64,000 nt of DNA from Pyrenophora tritici-repentis (taxonomy: Eukaryota > Ascomycota > Dothideomycetes > Pleosporales > Pleosporaceae): assembly GCF_003171515.1 (NCBI RefSeq), contig NC_089397.1, forward strand, positions 1,550,001 to 1,614,000. The letters are read 5' to 3'. The notes beneath the pieces were generated by a model that was given only the letters and a program-made list of their open reading frames with translations, was not told the origin of the DNA and did not search any database. This document shows, piece by piece, positions 10,089 through 21,783 of the stretch. Positions within the stretch are counted from its first letter, which is position 1. Each line of letters begins with the position of its first letter. A program made the translations under genes and the position numbers.

Positions 10089-10999
10089 CAATGCCGATGG
10101 ATTGTGGACGGAGGATGCCAGAAGCTGGAAGCGGAGCCGTTTACAAAGATAGAATGTGAACCGTGTGTTGATGGAACTCCAGAACCAGCATGAAGTGTAA
10201 TCAGTTAGAGAAGCGTCCACCCAATACGTTGTGAATGACCCGATAATGGACCCGTGAGACGCGAAGAGTACGTTCCGAGGCTAAACGAGTCGGGAGCCGC
10301 ATGGTATCTTGCGTCAGCTTCGGCGTTTGAACCTTGGAAAGCAGGATGCAGGTGCGCGGGTCTAGTACAATTCGATTTCTAAGAAAGCCACCGCGCGCCG
10401 ATGGCGTAGATCCAAAGGCGCCCAACTTTTTCCTTTAGTTGCAGAAGAATCCCACCGTCTGACATGTACTACACTTGCACATAAAGTACGTCCACTCTGT
10501 AATTCTTTCCCTTTTTTCCTTCTGCATACTGTTGATTGATTTTCAAGAGGCAAAAAAGTGGTACAAGTATTGACTGGTTCCAGATTTGCGAAGAAAAACA
10601 CCCCACTACACCTCGGCTTGCCGTCATCCACCAAATATCGCGGCACCTCCGAAGACTAGAACCGTGCCCACTATTTGCGCATCCGCCCGAGTAGCACCAA
10701 AACCGCCTACTTCCTTCCTTCCTGTTCTCGGTCTCACAGGTTACTCGTCTGCGCCGCTGAAGATAAGTGATTAAACCTGATCACCACATCTCCCAGTCCC
10801 ACACAAGACCCACCCGCGACCAAATACTGCACACGCCTCGCGAGACTTCGCACACGCCGCCAAAGTGTTCGCATCAATCTTTCGAAGGGCCGCCTCCCCA
10901 CGAAATCTATCTTTATTTTCTGTGCCAGTCGCTGCTGCTGCTTCCCATAAACAGGGCGCATCACCAGTAGCGGGGCTTTCAAAAGCACAAGCGCGGAAC
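10089..10999. other. Intergenic, TRM82 3' end and TRR1 promoter/leader
   Basis: About 910 bases with no supported gene. The 10760-10999 stretch, rich in C and A with little G, is probably TRR1 leader. No upstream in-frame start that would add a mitochondrial presequence to the reductase could be joined convincingly. Confidence 0.5.
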
Positions 11000-12298
11000 A
11001 TGCATTCAAAACTAGTCAGTAAGTAGATTCTGGATATCCTTCACTGAAGCGTTACTAATATCGTTGTAGTTATTGGGTACGTTTGTCATGCTGTGGTTGT
11101 CCCCAAGGGCGCAACACAGTCATTAGGGACGAAGGCTAACATATACCAGCTCTGGGCCAGCAGGCCACACCGCAGCCATCTATGCTGCGCGCGCAGACTT
11201 GAACCGTAAGGCGCATGCTTCAAGAAACTTTCAACAGAGCACTGACATTCTGCAGCCGTCATGTACGAGGGTTTCATGGCTCTTGGTATCGCAGCAGGTG
11301 GTCAATTGACCACCACTGACGAGGTCGAGAACTTCCCCGGTTTTACCAAGATTGGGGGTGGGAAGCTCATGGTCAGTGACTCCATGATACTAAACCCAGG
11401 CGTAACCGCCACTGACAGGATCTAGGAGCAAATGCGCGAACAGTCTGAAGCCTGCGGCACCGAAATCATCTCTCAGACCGTCGCAAAGGTTGACCTGAAG
11501 TCGCGACCCTTCAAGTACTGGTTACATCCCATGGGCGACGAGGAGGAGATTGAGGAGGAGGAACACACTGCCGATGCCCTGATCATTGCTACTGGCGCAA
11601 AGGCTAGGCGGTTAGATCTCAAGGGGGAAGACAAATACTGGGGCAACGGTGTCTCCGCATGCGCCGTCTGCGACGGCTCGCTCCCCATGTTCCGCGATCA
11701 GCCCCTGGTTGTTATCGGAGGTGGTGACTCGGCGGTAGAGGAGGCCTTGTACCTCACCAAGAAGGCCAAGAAGGTCACCGTCCTCGTACGAAGGGATAAA
11801 CTACGGGCTAGCCGAACCAACGCTCGACGACTGACAACACACCCCAAGATCGACATCATGTACAACACTAGCGCGAGCGAGATCAAGGGCGAGGAGAAGA
11901 AGAACGGTCTCATGACACACCTGGTAGTCAAGAACAACATTACCAAGGAGGAGCAGACCATCGAGGCCAAGGGTCTCTTCTACGCAGTTGGACACGACCC
12001 CGCCACCGCGCTGTTTAAGGACCAGCTCGACATGGACGAGGATGGCTACCTCATCACCAAGCCCGGCGAGGGTCTTACGAGCGTCGAGGGTGTCTTCGCT
12101 GCGGGTGATGTCCAAGACAAGCGGTATCGCCAGGCTATCACCAGTGCGGGATCTGGCTGCATTGCTGCCCTCGAGGCGGAGAAGTGGCTTGCTGAGAAAG
12201 ACGACAGCGTAGGCAACGAGCTCGAGACTGAGAACCAGGCCGAGAAGTCGCAGACCAACGGCGTTGTGCCAGAGTACCGCTCCAACCCTCTCCTATAG
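11000..12298 (+). CDS. TRR1: Thioredoxin reductase (NADPH)
   Basis: Five exons: 11000-11018, 11070-11076, 11150-11205, 11256-11371 and 11426-12298, about 356 residues. The spliced start is [20 protein letters not shown], with the FAD-binding [26 protein letters not shown] follows. The redox-active CAVC is at residues 145-148 ([13 protein letters not shown]), and the NADPH-binding [10 protein letters not shown] and FAD-contacting [18 protein letters not shown] are intact. Exon 2 is only 7 nt. The enzyme passes electrons from NADPH to thioredoxin in the cytosol. Compared with the about 319-residue yeast enzyme it has an acidic loop (DEEEIEEEE, residues about 104-112) and a roughly 35-residue charged C-terminal extension. 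Family assignment is certain; cytosolic location is inferred from the lack of a presequence. Confidence 0.96.
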
Positions 12299-12786
12299 AG
12301 CGTGCGTGTCCACATCATTATACTGTTGGACCACGTTTGGGCAGTTTCTGGTATACTTGGCACGAGCATAGACATTTCATTGCTTATCGTATACTCGGAG
12401 GGCATGGGAAAAGACCTTTGGCCAAATGGCTTTGCAGGCGTATATTGCATAGAATCTTGAGCGGCTAATTTAGGTTTTTAGATAGGGTAGATACCTGGCA
12501 AGCAACGCAAGGCTTCTGAAGTGGACATGGGAGTGGGTATCAAACGCTATGCTATATGTGATGTGTACTGCCTTTGCTCCATCGCAACATGATATCCCTT
12601 TTGAACCTCGTCACATTATTGAGCAACGCAATATATGCATCCTTGACGAGGTGCATGTTGCGAGGCTCGACGAGCGCATCAATTTGGGGTCCGGAGATGG
12701 TGAACTTGGGGACCCAGTGAGCCGCTGTGACACGAGCGGTTGGGGTGGGTGGTAAGCAAGGTAGATGGCCCCTGGGTTGATGAGCA
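12299..12786. other. Convergent 3' region, no gene
   Basis: About 490 bases between the convergent ends of TRR1 and the next minus-strand gene. No convincing coding signal. Confidence 0.5.
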
Positions 12787-13453
12787 TCAACTGCGGAAGC
12801 CGGTATGCTTGAGAAGACTGAGCGCACTTTCAAACGCTTTCACCACGTTGATGTCTAGACGGGGTTAGTTGGAGGAGCGCAATATCAGGGCAAATGGCTT
12901 CTTACAGTGATTACGCTTCTGCTCAAGTGTGTCCTCTTCGTGTTGGACAAAGGTGGTGCGTGTACGTAGTCTAGGTTGGTAAGTAAAGACGCTAGTATGT
13001 TTGGTAGGCACCTGCATGCGCACCTTGAGAAGGTCCGTTCGGTCTCGTGCTCATGTCCCGATTGTGCCCACACGCGGAAGTACTATGACGAACATTAGCG
13101 ATTGCTACATCAAGCACAAACAAGCACAGTACATTCATGAGAGCCTCCCATTCATGCATCAGCGCTGCTTCCTCTTCGTGGCAACCCTTCATAGCCTCGT
13201 GATACCGAACATGTAGGTCTTCCCAGTCAAAGTCGGCAATTCTGTCTGCAGGGTCACTTTCCTCCTCTTCAGAGTCTGCTTCGCTCTTTGAATCTGCAGG
13301 GTCATCGGCATCATCTTGCGTCTGCTGGGCTGAGGGCGGACGCTCCGTCTCATTCGAGTTGATGCGTTTTAACGATTGTGGCTCGACAACTTGAGCGTCT
13401 TGAGTGGGCGAAGGCTCCGCCTTGGTTGCAAGACTTGCATCCATCTCGGGCAT
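12787..13453 (-). CDS. Conserved fungal coiled-coil protein, unknown function
   Basis: Four exons (13453-13133, 13082-13024, 12970-12906, 12854-12787) with introns of 50, 53 and 51 nt give 170 residues. The first 70 are disordered and Ser/Glu/Pro-rich (SKSEADSEEEESDPADRIAD). The conserved part follows: FDWEDLHVRYHEAMKGCHEE, then YFRVWAQSGHEHETERTFSR across a splice, then TTFVQHEEDTLEQKRNHY and a C-terminal INVVKAFESALSLL. The heptad-like charged pattern suggests a coiled coil. Similar short proteins occur in many ascomycetes without a known role, to my recollection. All four exons join in frame, which supports the model. Divergent from ATG14. Confidence 0.8.
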
Positions 13454-14067
13454 GCTCGGAGTACGTCTCAATATTCGAGGTGAAGAGGGAAAAGTCGGCT
13501 GATTGAATTGAAAGTTGGGAGAGATGATTCAGACACCTGGTCCGTAGTGCTGTTCATCCGCAAGGCCGCTGTGACGGTCAGTGCTGTGGGTAAGTGAAGT
13601 GATGGCAGCCACGACGCATCCTCATCAGGGCAGTTATTATTGTTTGAACCGAGTGGTTACCGTCGGTCGGTGTGAAAATGGTCATGTACTCAAGATAGGC
13701 TGTTTACACCCCGTGCAGTAGTGCGGTCCGTTTTGGTCAGTCGCGGCATGACGTTTGGAAGGTGCGTCTGACTCGCGACTCGCGCCTCTCTCCAGGTACA
13801 TACCGCCGCTTCGGTCACACAGACTTGGACCTTTCACTCTCCTGCCTTCCTACTTATGCGCCCCCCCTTTACCTGCACATCACTCGAGCAACAATCACCC
13901 GCACCCTCAGCATTCACTCGGCGCACGACTGCCTAATATCGATGGATACATAGGCACCAGCCAACCCCCGCGGCGACACACTCCAACCATGGTCTCGCTG
14001 CACCTTCTCCTAAGCCTCCCACTTTACGGAATTTCTGGAGGCGACATCACGTAACACATCTTTAACC
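13454..14067. promoter_or_regulatory. Shared intergenic promoter region (coiled-coil gene / ATG14)
   Basis: 614 bases between divergent start codons. The ATG14 side (13790-14060) is pyrimidine-rich, with long C- and CT-rich stretches as in fungal leaders; several upstream ATGs occur (for example 13748, 13989). No specific regulator site identified. Confidence 0.5.
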
Positions 14068-15732
14068 ATGGAGTGCGACATCTGTGGGAGAGACGGCAGC
14101 CTCAGCCAGCCTCTCCACTGCATAACGTGCGCGCGCGCATACCTCGAACACCCCCGCATCGAACTTGCAAAGACGCTGATAGACCTGGATGGCGTCGAGA
14201 AACACGTCAAGGCAATTATCAACGGCTCCGAAGACAAGGCGATCCAGCATGTCTCACTTACCGACTCAAAGGGTGGACTCTTGGTCGATAGGCAAGAATG
14301 CACCAACAATCTGAACTGGCAGCGGACGAAAGCAGAGACGGCCGAGATCCAGGAGCGGCTCGGCAACATCTCAGATCATGCGCATCAGTTGAGGCAGCAA
14401 ATGGAGGCGACGAGGAAATTGCTCGAGGCCAAACGAGCCGCCAACGCCCAAAGGAAGTCAGACCTCTCCTCGGCCACATACGGCATCGAATCGCGGCGGG
14501 CGAATGAGCTGGATAAGGTGCAGCAAAAGGTCAAGAGGCTTGATTACAACGCCGATAAAATGCACCACGACACCATAGACTTGCGCATGCAACTCTGTAC
14601 AACTGCCGCGAAGCTGGCCGGACTCAAGATGCAGCGGCGAAAGACCCGGGATGGAGGCGTTAAGGAAGTCTTCAACATAGGGCCTGGATCGCGCCTGCGC
14701 ATCTACGATCTTCGAGATATGAATGGTAAGATTCTGGTAATACTTCGCTCTTGATAAGTAGTCACTAACCCTCGCCCAGACGTGGCTCCCGATTCGCTAT
14801 CTGCATCGCTGGCTGCTGTGGCACAGCTTCTAGTCCGCGTCGCCGCTTACCTAGGCATCCGCCTGCCAGCCGAAATCACGCTCCCCCATAGCGACTATCC
14901 TCAACCTACTATCTTCAGTCCGGCTTCCTCATATCAGGGCAAAAAAGTACCTTTCCCTGGATCAACACCTTCACACTCGTCAAGCGCCAGCCCAGAGACG
15001 TCACGCACGCTTGAGGCACGTATACATCTCCCGAAACCTCGCACATTGTTCGTCGACCGCCCATTGAGTGCCCTTTCGGCCGAAGACCCTCCTGCATATG
15101 GGTCCTTCATCGAAGGCGTTTCATTGCTTGCGTACAATGTAGCTTGGCTATGCCGAACCCAGGGCATGAAGGAGAGCTTCAAGCAATGGGAAGACACATG
15201 TGTCATAGGTCGCAACCTGTACCGGCTTTTGATAGCGCAGGAGTCGTACAATCCCCAGCGACTGGAGAATCCCTTTGATAGAGACATCACAACATCCAAG
15301 TCTTATAGGTCCATCCTTCGGAAGTCGCCCGTAGGCTTCGGACAGCTTTCACATGCGACATCACACTCGTTTCTCGGCATTGCTGAAAATACACAGTACA
15401 TCAGTGGCTGGGGAATATCACCTACGAAGATCGTCGACGAGCTAAAGGCATACCTGCTCGCTGAACAGCAAGCGCAAGAGTGGGATGTTGTCAACCAGAA
15501 GGAGTGGGAAGACATGGAGAAGATGATCGCCGAGGATCCTGTCCTGGTAGGCGAGAAGCGACGTAACACGGGCTTAGACGATGGACGTAGTTACCTGACT
15601 TCGACAGCAAAGAACGGAAAGTCGTCACCTTCGCGAAAGAGTGATGTCTCAGAGGGAGAACAGTCTGGGCGCAGGAGAGGTATAAGTGGCTATGTTAAGC
15701 TTAAGAGCAGACCCGAGGAAGACGCTTTCTGA
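14068..15732 (+). CDS. ATG14: Autophagy protein Atg14 / UVRAG-Vps38 family
   Basis: Two exons, 14068-14725 and 14780-15732 (54-nt intron), 536 residues. The N-terminus has two CxxC pairs (MECDICGR and HCITCAR; Cys 3, 6, 18, 21), a conserved feature of Atg14. Residues about 85-195 are a long coiled coil (AEIQERLGNISDHAHQLRQQ and on to KVQQKVKRLDYNADKMHHDT) that should pair with Atg6/Beclin. The C-terminal half has the Atg14/UVRAG-type domain (LAAVAQLLVRVAAYLGIRLP; GSFIEGVSLLAYNVAWLCRT). Atg14 directs the Vps34 PI3-kinase complex I to the autophagosome formation site. Vps38 is the alternative assignment, but the Cys pairs favour Atg14. The tail after residue 470 is basic and disordered. Confidence 0.85.
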
Positions 15733-16406
15733 ACCTCACAATGATGCATTGAAGATACCCATATAGATTACTTGCACACGTATAGACAAAGATTAATCTC
15801 TCTACTCCATATCGCGGCTCAGCCAGATCATGTGCATAAAGTTTTTCTCTTAGTTTGCACAAATTTACGTATTCCAAATCTGCATATAGCAACCCTGGCC
15901 AAATAACCTTCCACACTTGGTGATAAGCGCAGTAGGTGATATGTAAGCGGTATAGCCAAGGCCGTCACAAGGCGCATCGGAGAATAATATGACACCATCC
16001 CCGCTTGCTCACGAAACCAACGCGGGTCCTTGGACCGGCCTGCATCCGCCACGACTTGAGAGCCTGATTAATCCATTGCTGAGAAATTACGGCTGACCAA
16101 CGGCTACGCACAGGTATAAGATGTCACGGAGTCATTCGAGTGGACTCTTCAGTCCCACTTTGCAAGTTTTCAACCGAAATTCTTTACTAAAATCACGCCT
16201 TCACGAAACAAAGGCTCTCGCCGGTTGAAGCCGCGCTAGAAGAGTGCCTACAGTAAATTATTTGTTCGCAGACGTCAACACTGTGAGAGCCTAAAGTCTG
16301 GTCAAACCCCACCACCTTTACCCACACGACCTTTCCTCGATTATTATAATTCTTTCTACTTTCTCAACCTAATACCCTACACAAAGAGTATCGCATAAGC
16401 ATCAAA
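15733..16406. other. Intergenic, ATG14 3' end and CYS3 promoter
   Basis: About 670 bases without a supported gene. The last 100 bases are pyrimidine-rich and probably the CYS3 leader. Confidence 0.5.
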
Positions 16407-17748
16407 ATGACGGTTTCCGAACACCCGATCGACACCCCGCCACGCGCGCCCTCGCCAGTTCACAGGTTCGGTACTCTCGCTGTACACGCAGGGAGCCCTC
16501 ATGACCCTGTAACGGGAGCCGTGATTGAGTCTGTACGTGTTCCTGGCGGATACAATAGTTTCATGAAGAAAAATAACTAACGGCGCTAGATCTCGCTTTC
16601 CACCACATTTGCGCAAACCAGCGTTGGAAAGCCAGTCGGCGAGTACGAGTACTCGCGATCCTCCAACCCGAACCGGTACGTATCCGTGGTACCATTGCGG
16701 TACCCATAACTAATGCACCCCCAGAGACAACTTCGAAAAAGCAGTCGCCGCTCTTGAACACGCCCGCTATGCGCTTGCATTCTCGTCTGGTTCCGCGACC
16801 ACTGCCAACATCCTCCAATCGCTCGCTGCAGGCTCACACGTCGTATCCGTCTCGGATGTCTACGGAGGAACGCACCGCTACTTCACAAAGGTCGCGCTCA
16901 CACACGATGTCAAGGTCACATTCAGCCCGAGCATCGAGATCGATATCGCCGAACTCATTCGCCCGAACACGAAGCTCATCTGGATTGAGTCGCCATCGAA
17001 CCCCACATTGACCCTGGTGGATATTAGGAAGATCTCTACGATCGCGCATCAGCACGGGATCATGGTGGTTGTGGACAACACCTTCATGAGCCCGTACGTA
17101 CAGAACCCGCTGGACCACGGTGCGGATATCGTTGTGCACTCAGTCACAAAGTACATCAACGGCCACTCAGATGTAGTCATGGGCGCCGCAGCTTTCAACT
17201 CGGACGATCTCTACGAGCGTCTTTCTTTCCTCCAGAACGCCATCGGTGCCGTGCCTTCAGCGTTCGATTGCTGGCTTGCACACCGTGGTCTCAAGACCCT
17301 GCATCTCCGCGCGCGGGAAGCGACAAAGAACGCTACTGGTGTTGCAAAAGCCCTTGAGGCCTCATCGCACGTCATTTCCGTCAACTACCCTGGTCTGCCT
17401 TCACACCCACAGCACGCTATCGCGCTCAAGCAACACCGCGATGGTATGGGCGGCGGTATGCTGTCATTCCGCATCCAGGGCGGCCACGAAGCTGCAGAGC
17501 GTTTCTGCCAGGCGACTAAGATCTTTACACTCGCTGAGTCGCTAGGTGGTGTCGAATCGCTTGTCGAAGTCCCCAGTGCCATGACACACGGCGGTATTCC
17601 CAAGGAGCAGCGTGAGGCGGCCGGTGTCTTTGATGACTTGGTCCGTATTAGCTGTGGTGTCGAAGACGAGGTTGATCTCGTTGCGGATGTCAAGCAAGCA
17701 CTTGAGAAGGCTCTTGTAGGCCCTAAGGTTAAGAATGGTGTTGAGTGA
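16407..17748 (+). CDS. CYS3: Cystathionine gamma-lyase (PLP-dependent)
   Basis: Three exons (16407-16532, 16590-16675, 16725-17748) give 411 residues. It reads FGTLAVHAGSPHDPVTGAVI and SLSTTFAQTSVGKPVGEYEY, then the Cys/Met metabolism PLP-enzyme core: ALAFSSGSATTANILQSL, WIESPSNPTLTLVDI, VVDNTFMSPYVQNPLDHGAD, and the cofactor lysine in HSVTKYINGHSDVVMG (K about 213). The end, EVPSAMTHGGIP and then VFDDLVRISCGVEDEVDLV, is typical of the gamma-lyase subgroup. It cleaves cystathionine to cysteine, 2-oxobutyrate and ammonia in reverse transsulfuration, in the cytosol. All key residues present. Cystathionine gamma-synthase and beta-lyase are related; length and C-terminus favour gamma-lyase. Confidence 0.92.
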
Positions 17749-18365
17749 ATGACGGGGTCCCGGCTGCTTAGGACGCAGCGGCGTTAGAATGAGGCTCTGA
17801 AGACCTTTCACGGCATTTTCCTTTCTTTCGGGGTGATACAAAATCTTTTAGACGGCGTTTTATAGCTAGCCATGCTTTACGAAACTCATGATAGATGGAA
17901 TCGAACGATGCCCTTTTGCATATTCTGAAAAAAAGTATGGAGATTTGATTGTGTTTTCATGACATATGTCGCTGAAGTTTGAATGTCCTTTGTACACTTT
18001 CCCTGTTTTATTCGTAGCAAAGAACGAGGAATCATCAGCGGTGTATTCTGATACTTCTAATAAACAAGTCCCCACAACAACGAACCCATCGCCTTTTTGT
18101 ACGAGTGTTTCAGCATATGATGCAATATCCGCTACGTGTTAGATCAAGAAACCCATCCTCATACTCGTCATTCTCTTTAGTCAAAGCTTCCGGCGACAAG
18201 GAAGCAGGAACAGCACATACCAGGTAAATGAAGAGGGGGTTTTTTTTTTCGGAAATAGAGTAGTGCTTTGTAGGAAGGAGAGGAGTTGGAAAGCAGAAGC
18301 ACGAGAGACATGTATACACAAAGCTGACGGTTTTACGGAGAAAAAGTCCACGACCATGATAGATC
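17749..18365. other. Gene-poor DNA after CYS3
   Basis: CYS3 3' region, then AT-richer DNA with a run of ten T (about 18240-18249). No coding signal that I trust. It grades into the repeat array that starts near 18366. Confidence 0.4.
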
Positions 18366-20570
18366 AAGTTTTAGGTTTTAGGTAGACGGAATAGTTCTGC
18401 GTTTTCTACGGGGAGCTCAGCACATTGGGTATGGCTGTGTAAATTTTAGACAAGGGAGTTTTGGTAAAACAAGGAAGAGAGGACGTTTCCATCAAAGATG
18501 GTGAATAATCCTTTAGATAAAGTCTTAACGCGCATGTAACTTTCCAAATATAGATTTCGAGTGACTTTTCATTTGAACACACAGAAGAGTGGAACCACAC
18601 CATAACTATTTTTCATCCTCTTTTTGTTTTGAAATATCTCAAAACACCATCAAGATGACCTAAGCTGATTTTTAGAAAGAGAGAAGGGAGAGACACATTG
18701 ACGACTTTTTCGTGTATTTCGAGCCGTTCTTAGAAACATGGATTAGAAAGCTGGACTCTTGGAATAATCGGAACTCTTAATTTTTAGAGGATTAGTAAGT
18801 CGGAAAAAGAAGGAGAGAAGGAGGGGAGAAGATGGGGGTTTATATTTTCAAGATCTGAGAACACCATATACTTGTCATCCCTATGATTTTAGAAAGAAAG
18901 AAAGAAGCGGAAAGAGCGCATATCCGGGTTTTGTGTCTTATTCGAGACGTTCTCGTGGAAACGTTTGACAGTACACTAAGTTTTTTGAAATAACTAGAAC
19001 TTATGGTTTCAAGGAGACTGGTAAGTGGGAGGAAGAAGGAGAGAAGGAGGAGAAAAGATAGGGGTTTATATAGAGCTGGGGAAAAGCCCCATCAACTTGT
19101 CCACTTTTCCTTGATTAAGATTTTAGGAAAGCAGTTCTGCTAGTACAGAGTCGGAAGTACATTTTTTAGGTGGTGCAATGCCGCTCATGGCAGCTCTAGC
19201 GGACTCTTTTTATCGTCCCCTTTATCTGTCATGGTTTTGGGGTTTTAGAGAATTTAGAAAGGTAATGTAGATAAAGGTGGGAAGAAGGCAAGTAAGCTTG
19301 TGGTTTATATAGCAACAAACCAAAGTTCCAGAGACCTGGCTAGGCGGTACACCATAGTTGTTCTCTGTATGTCATTTTATTTCTGCTGTTAGGCCTGCGA
19401 ACATGAAGTTGAAGATGTGTCTTTTTCGACCAGGCAGAAACCATACGTCGAAATCCATTGCGCTTTTTAAGAACTCGGAAAGAGGAAGAGGTTCACATGC
19501 GCATATAATAGTCGTGATTTTAGACAGCAAGATATCAAAGTGTCGCTTTTTTAGTTTGGAAGAAGAGTAGTAAGAACCAGAAAGAACGAGGGTTTTGAAA
19601 GCGCTGGAAGAGGCAAAAGTCAACATGGATCAATGTTGTCGTCATTTCGGACTGCATACCATCGCAGTTGTCTTTATTTTAATAAGGGAGTAGTAAGAAG
19701 TAGAAAGGAGAAAAAGCTTTATAAAACGCAGGAAGAGACAGAAGTCCACATGTTTTCTGATGATGTGTAATTTTATACAACACATTAAGTTATTCAAAAT
19801 GTATCATGTCGATTTTCAAGGAATAGTCCTTTATAAGCTCTAGAAGAATCAAACTTCAACATATATAATTTGTCCTCATTTTTTGATAGTAGAACAGAAG
19901 AGCCTTTTCAGTTTTTTCAGAGAAATGTAATAAAGGGCAGGGAGAGGGGGAGGAGAAGCTTCATTCATTTGTGTTTTATCGATTCAGAAAGAATACCATA
20001 ATGCAGCACTCTAAGTGTTTTTAGGAATATGATTAAAGCAAGGTAATAAGAGAAGAAAGAAGAAAAAGAGGAAGGCGGCACAGTAGGACGACTTTATACC
20101 CTGGCCTGAAACTCATGTTGTGCTCTTTTTGGGGGTTTTTGTCAAGCGTCAAGGTTGGGGAGAATCATGTCGTATTAGAGCTATCGGAAAGAGGTCTATA
20201 TACGCAGTGGGAAGAGGGAGTGAAGGAGCTAGGCCGTAAAGGTACCAGCGGGTAAATGGGTGGCTGCCTGGTTGCCTAAGGAGGAGCCAAGGGATAAACC
20301 CTATGGCCGACAGTTTTTTTTTAAAAATCTCCGAACGAGAAAGCAGCCATTCGAAGTCTTCATCTACATTTTTTAGAGGGAAGAATAAAAGTGTTGAGAA
20401 GCATGAGCAGTAGCGGGAGCAGGACAGACACATGCGTATTCCAACTCTTCGTTTTAGATATCCGCACCATGGATTCGCGGATTTCGGTTTTTTAGTACAG
20501 GAAAAAGGAGATATGGGCGAGGAATCAGTCTTGTAGTATGGTGGGGGGCTTTATATAGCTTGAGGGATAG
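18366..20570 (+). repeat. Degenerate tandem array, about 220-300 bp units, TTTTAG- and TTTATATA-rich
   Basis: Units share an order of motifs: TTTTAG(A/G), a purine-rich stretch (AAGAAGGAGAGAAGGAG and variants), then GGGGTTTATAT(A). The clearest pair is 18666-18882 and 18883-19105: both carry TTTTAGAAAGA, a TTCGAGNCGTTCT segment, GAACT..TA, and the purine block ending GGGGTTTATAT (18836 and 19061, offset 225). Further copies of the purine/TATA part lie near 19258-19313, 19556-19602, 19686-19725, 20036-20098 and 20490-20565. TTTTAG occurs about 17 times on the plus strand between 18368 and 20490. No long ORF runs through it. Its nature is unknown. Confidence 0.6.
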
Positions 20571-21385
20571 ATCGCGTCACGTGAGATCATCGATGATCGA
20601 CATGAAGGTTTGGGGCAGTGCACATGAATAATCTCAAAGTGGATGATGGACCTCTGCTAGACAAACAGCGAAGTTGCATAGTTCTATTACAGTCACCCGT
20701 TTCCGTACATGAGAGTATCGCGCAAACGTTTTGTACATGGAAAACGGATGGTGTCGTGGTAAACTGCCGGTGGTAGGTGGATACTCCAGGCTAGTTACCG
20801 CAATACGGCTCATACACGCCCTCATGTCTACATTGCAACACCCTCAACATCCAAGCCGAGGTTGAGCAGAAAAGTAAAGCGACCAATGGCATCAAGAACG
20901 TCTTAAATCCATGGGTTATGCGCGCAGCAGGTGGCTTTACCCCACTCCTGAGAGGTGTGTAGGCGGCCTCCTGCCGGTCAGCCTTTACGCCTTTACGGGA
21001 GAGACATGCAGAACACAATTTCGACGACCACTTACAGGCACACCACCATTACCCCAGCCTTGCTGTGCTTGGCCCTGCAGCTGAAGGGTGTGCGCTTCGG
21101 TTATCGCCGGTGCCAGGGTTCACCAGTCTGCCTTGTTGTATCCTCGATACGCGTGGGTACACGTGGATAATCCAGGTATACATGTGAATCCCGATTTCTG
21201 AGTCGAGATCATAAATGGGGGTGAGGCAACTTTTTGGAATGCGGGGAAATGCATCTACCTTTTTTCATGACGTTGGTTGCAGCTCAGCTAAGAATGTGTC
21301 CAGTAACAAGATGTTGAAGGCACAATATGCTAGTGAGTAAGAATGTCAGTGGTCGTAACGGAAATCATTGCGATTCCCCGAAGGA
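20571..21385. other. Intergenic, nothing recognised
   Basis: No supported gene, RNA or repeat in this stretch. Confidence 0.35.
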
Positions 21386-21769
21386 TCAATTCAGCTGTGG
21401 TCTGTGACACACAAGCGTCCTTGTCGTGGGGACATAAAGTCTCTCGCTTCGTCGTGATTTTGCTATTCTGTTCTTCCATTGTATTTGGATATCCGAAAAT
21501 ACTTGCTCTGTATTATTAGCTTGTACACCATTACCTTGTAGCCATTGACTTTGCATTCGGCGGCTTCCTGAAACAAAATTGTCTAAAGTGTCCATTCCGT
21601 CGGCGAACGGGTTTTTGTTGTCTTTCCTGTTCACTTGCAAGGTAGGCAGTATTGTTCCTCGGTGTATATTGCCATCGATGTCTGTCGTGACAATGTCATC
21701 GGAATCTATTGAGCGCATGTGACAACACACAACTGACATGTCTTCAGCGTACCTTCGTTCTGCTTGCAT
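21386..21769 (-). CDS. Hypothetical short ORF, doubtful
   Basis: An ATG-started frame of 127 codons (MQAERRYAEDMSVVCC at the start; DIQIQWKNRIAKSRRSER near the end). Composition is protein-like, but I recognise no family. It starts only 15 bases from the opposite-strand ORF at 21784, so both are unlikely to be real genes with normal leaders. Listed because nothing else explains the stretch. Confidence 0.18.
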   Translation of the reverse strand: MQAERRYAEDMSVVCCHMRSIDSDDIVTTDIDGNIHRGTILPTLQVNRKDNKNPFADGMDTLDNFVSGSRRMQSQWLQGNGVQANNTEQVFSDIQIQWKNRIAKSRRSERLYVPTTRTLVCHRPQLN

Positions 21770-21783
21770 TGCCCGTCTTCATC

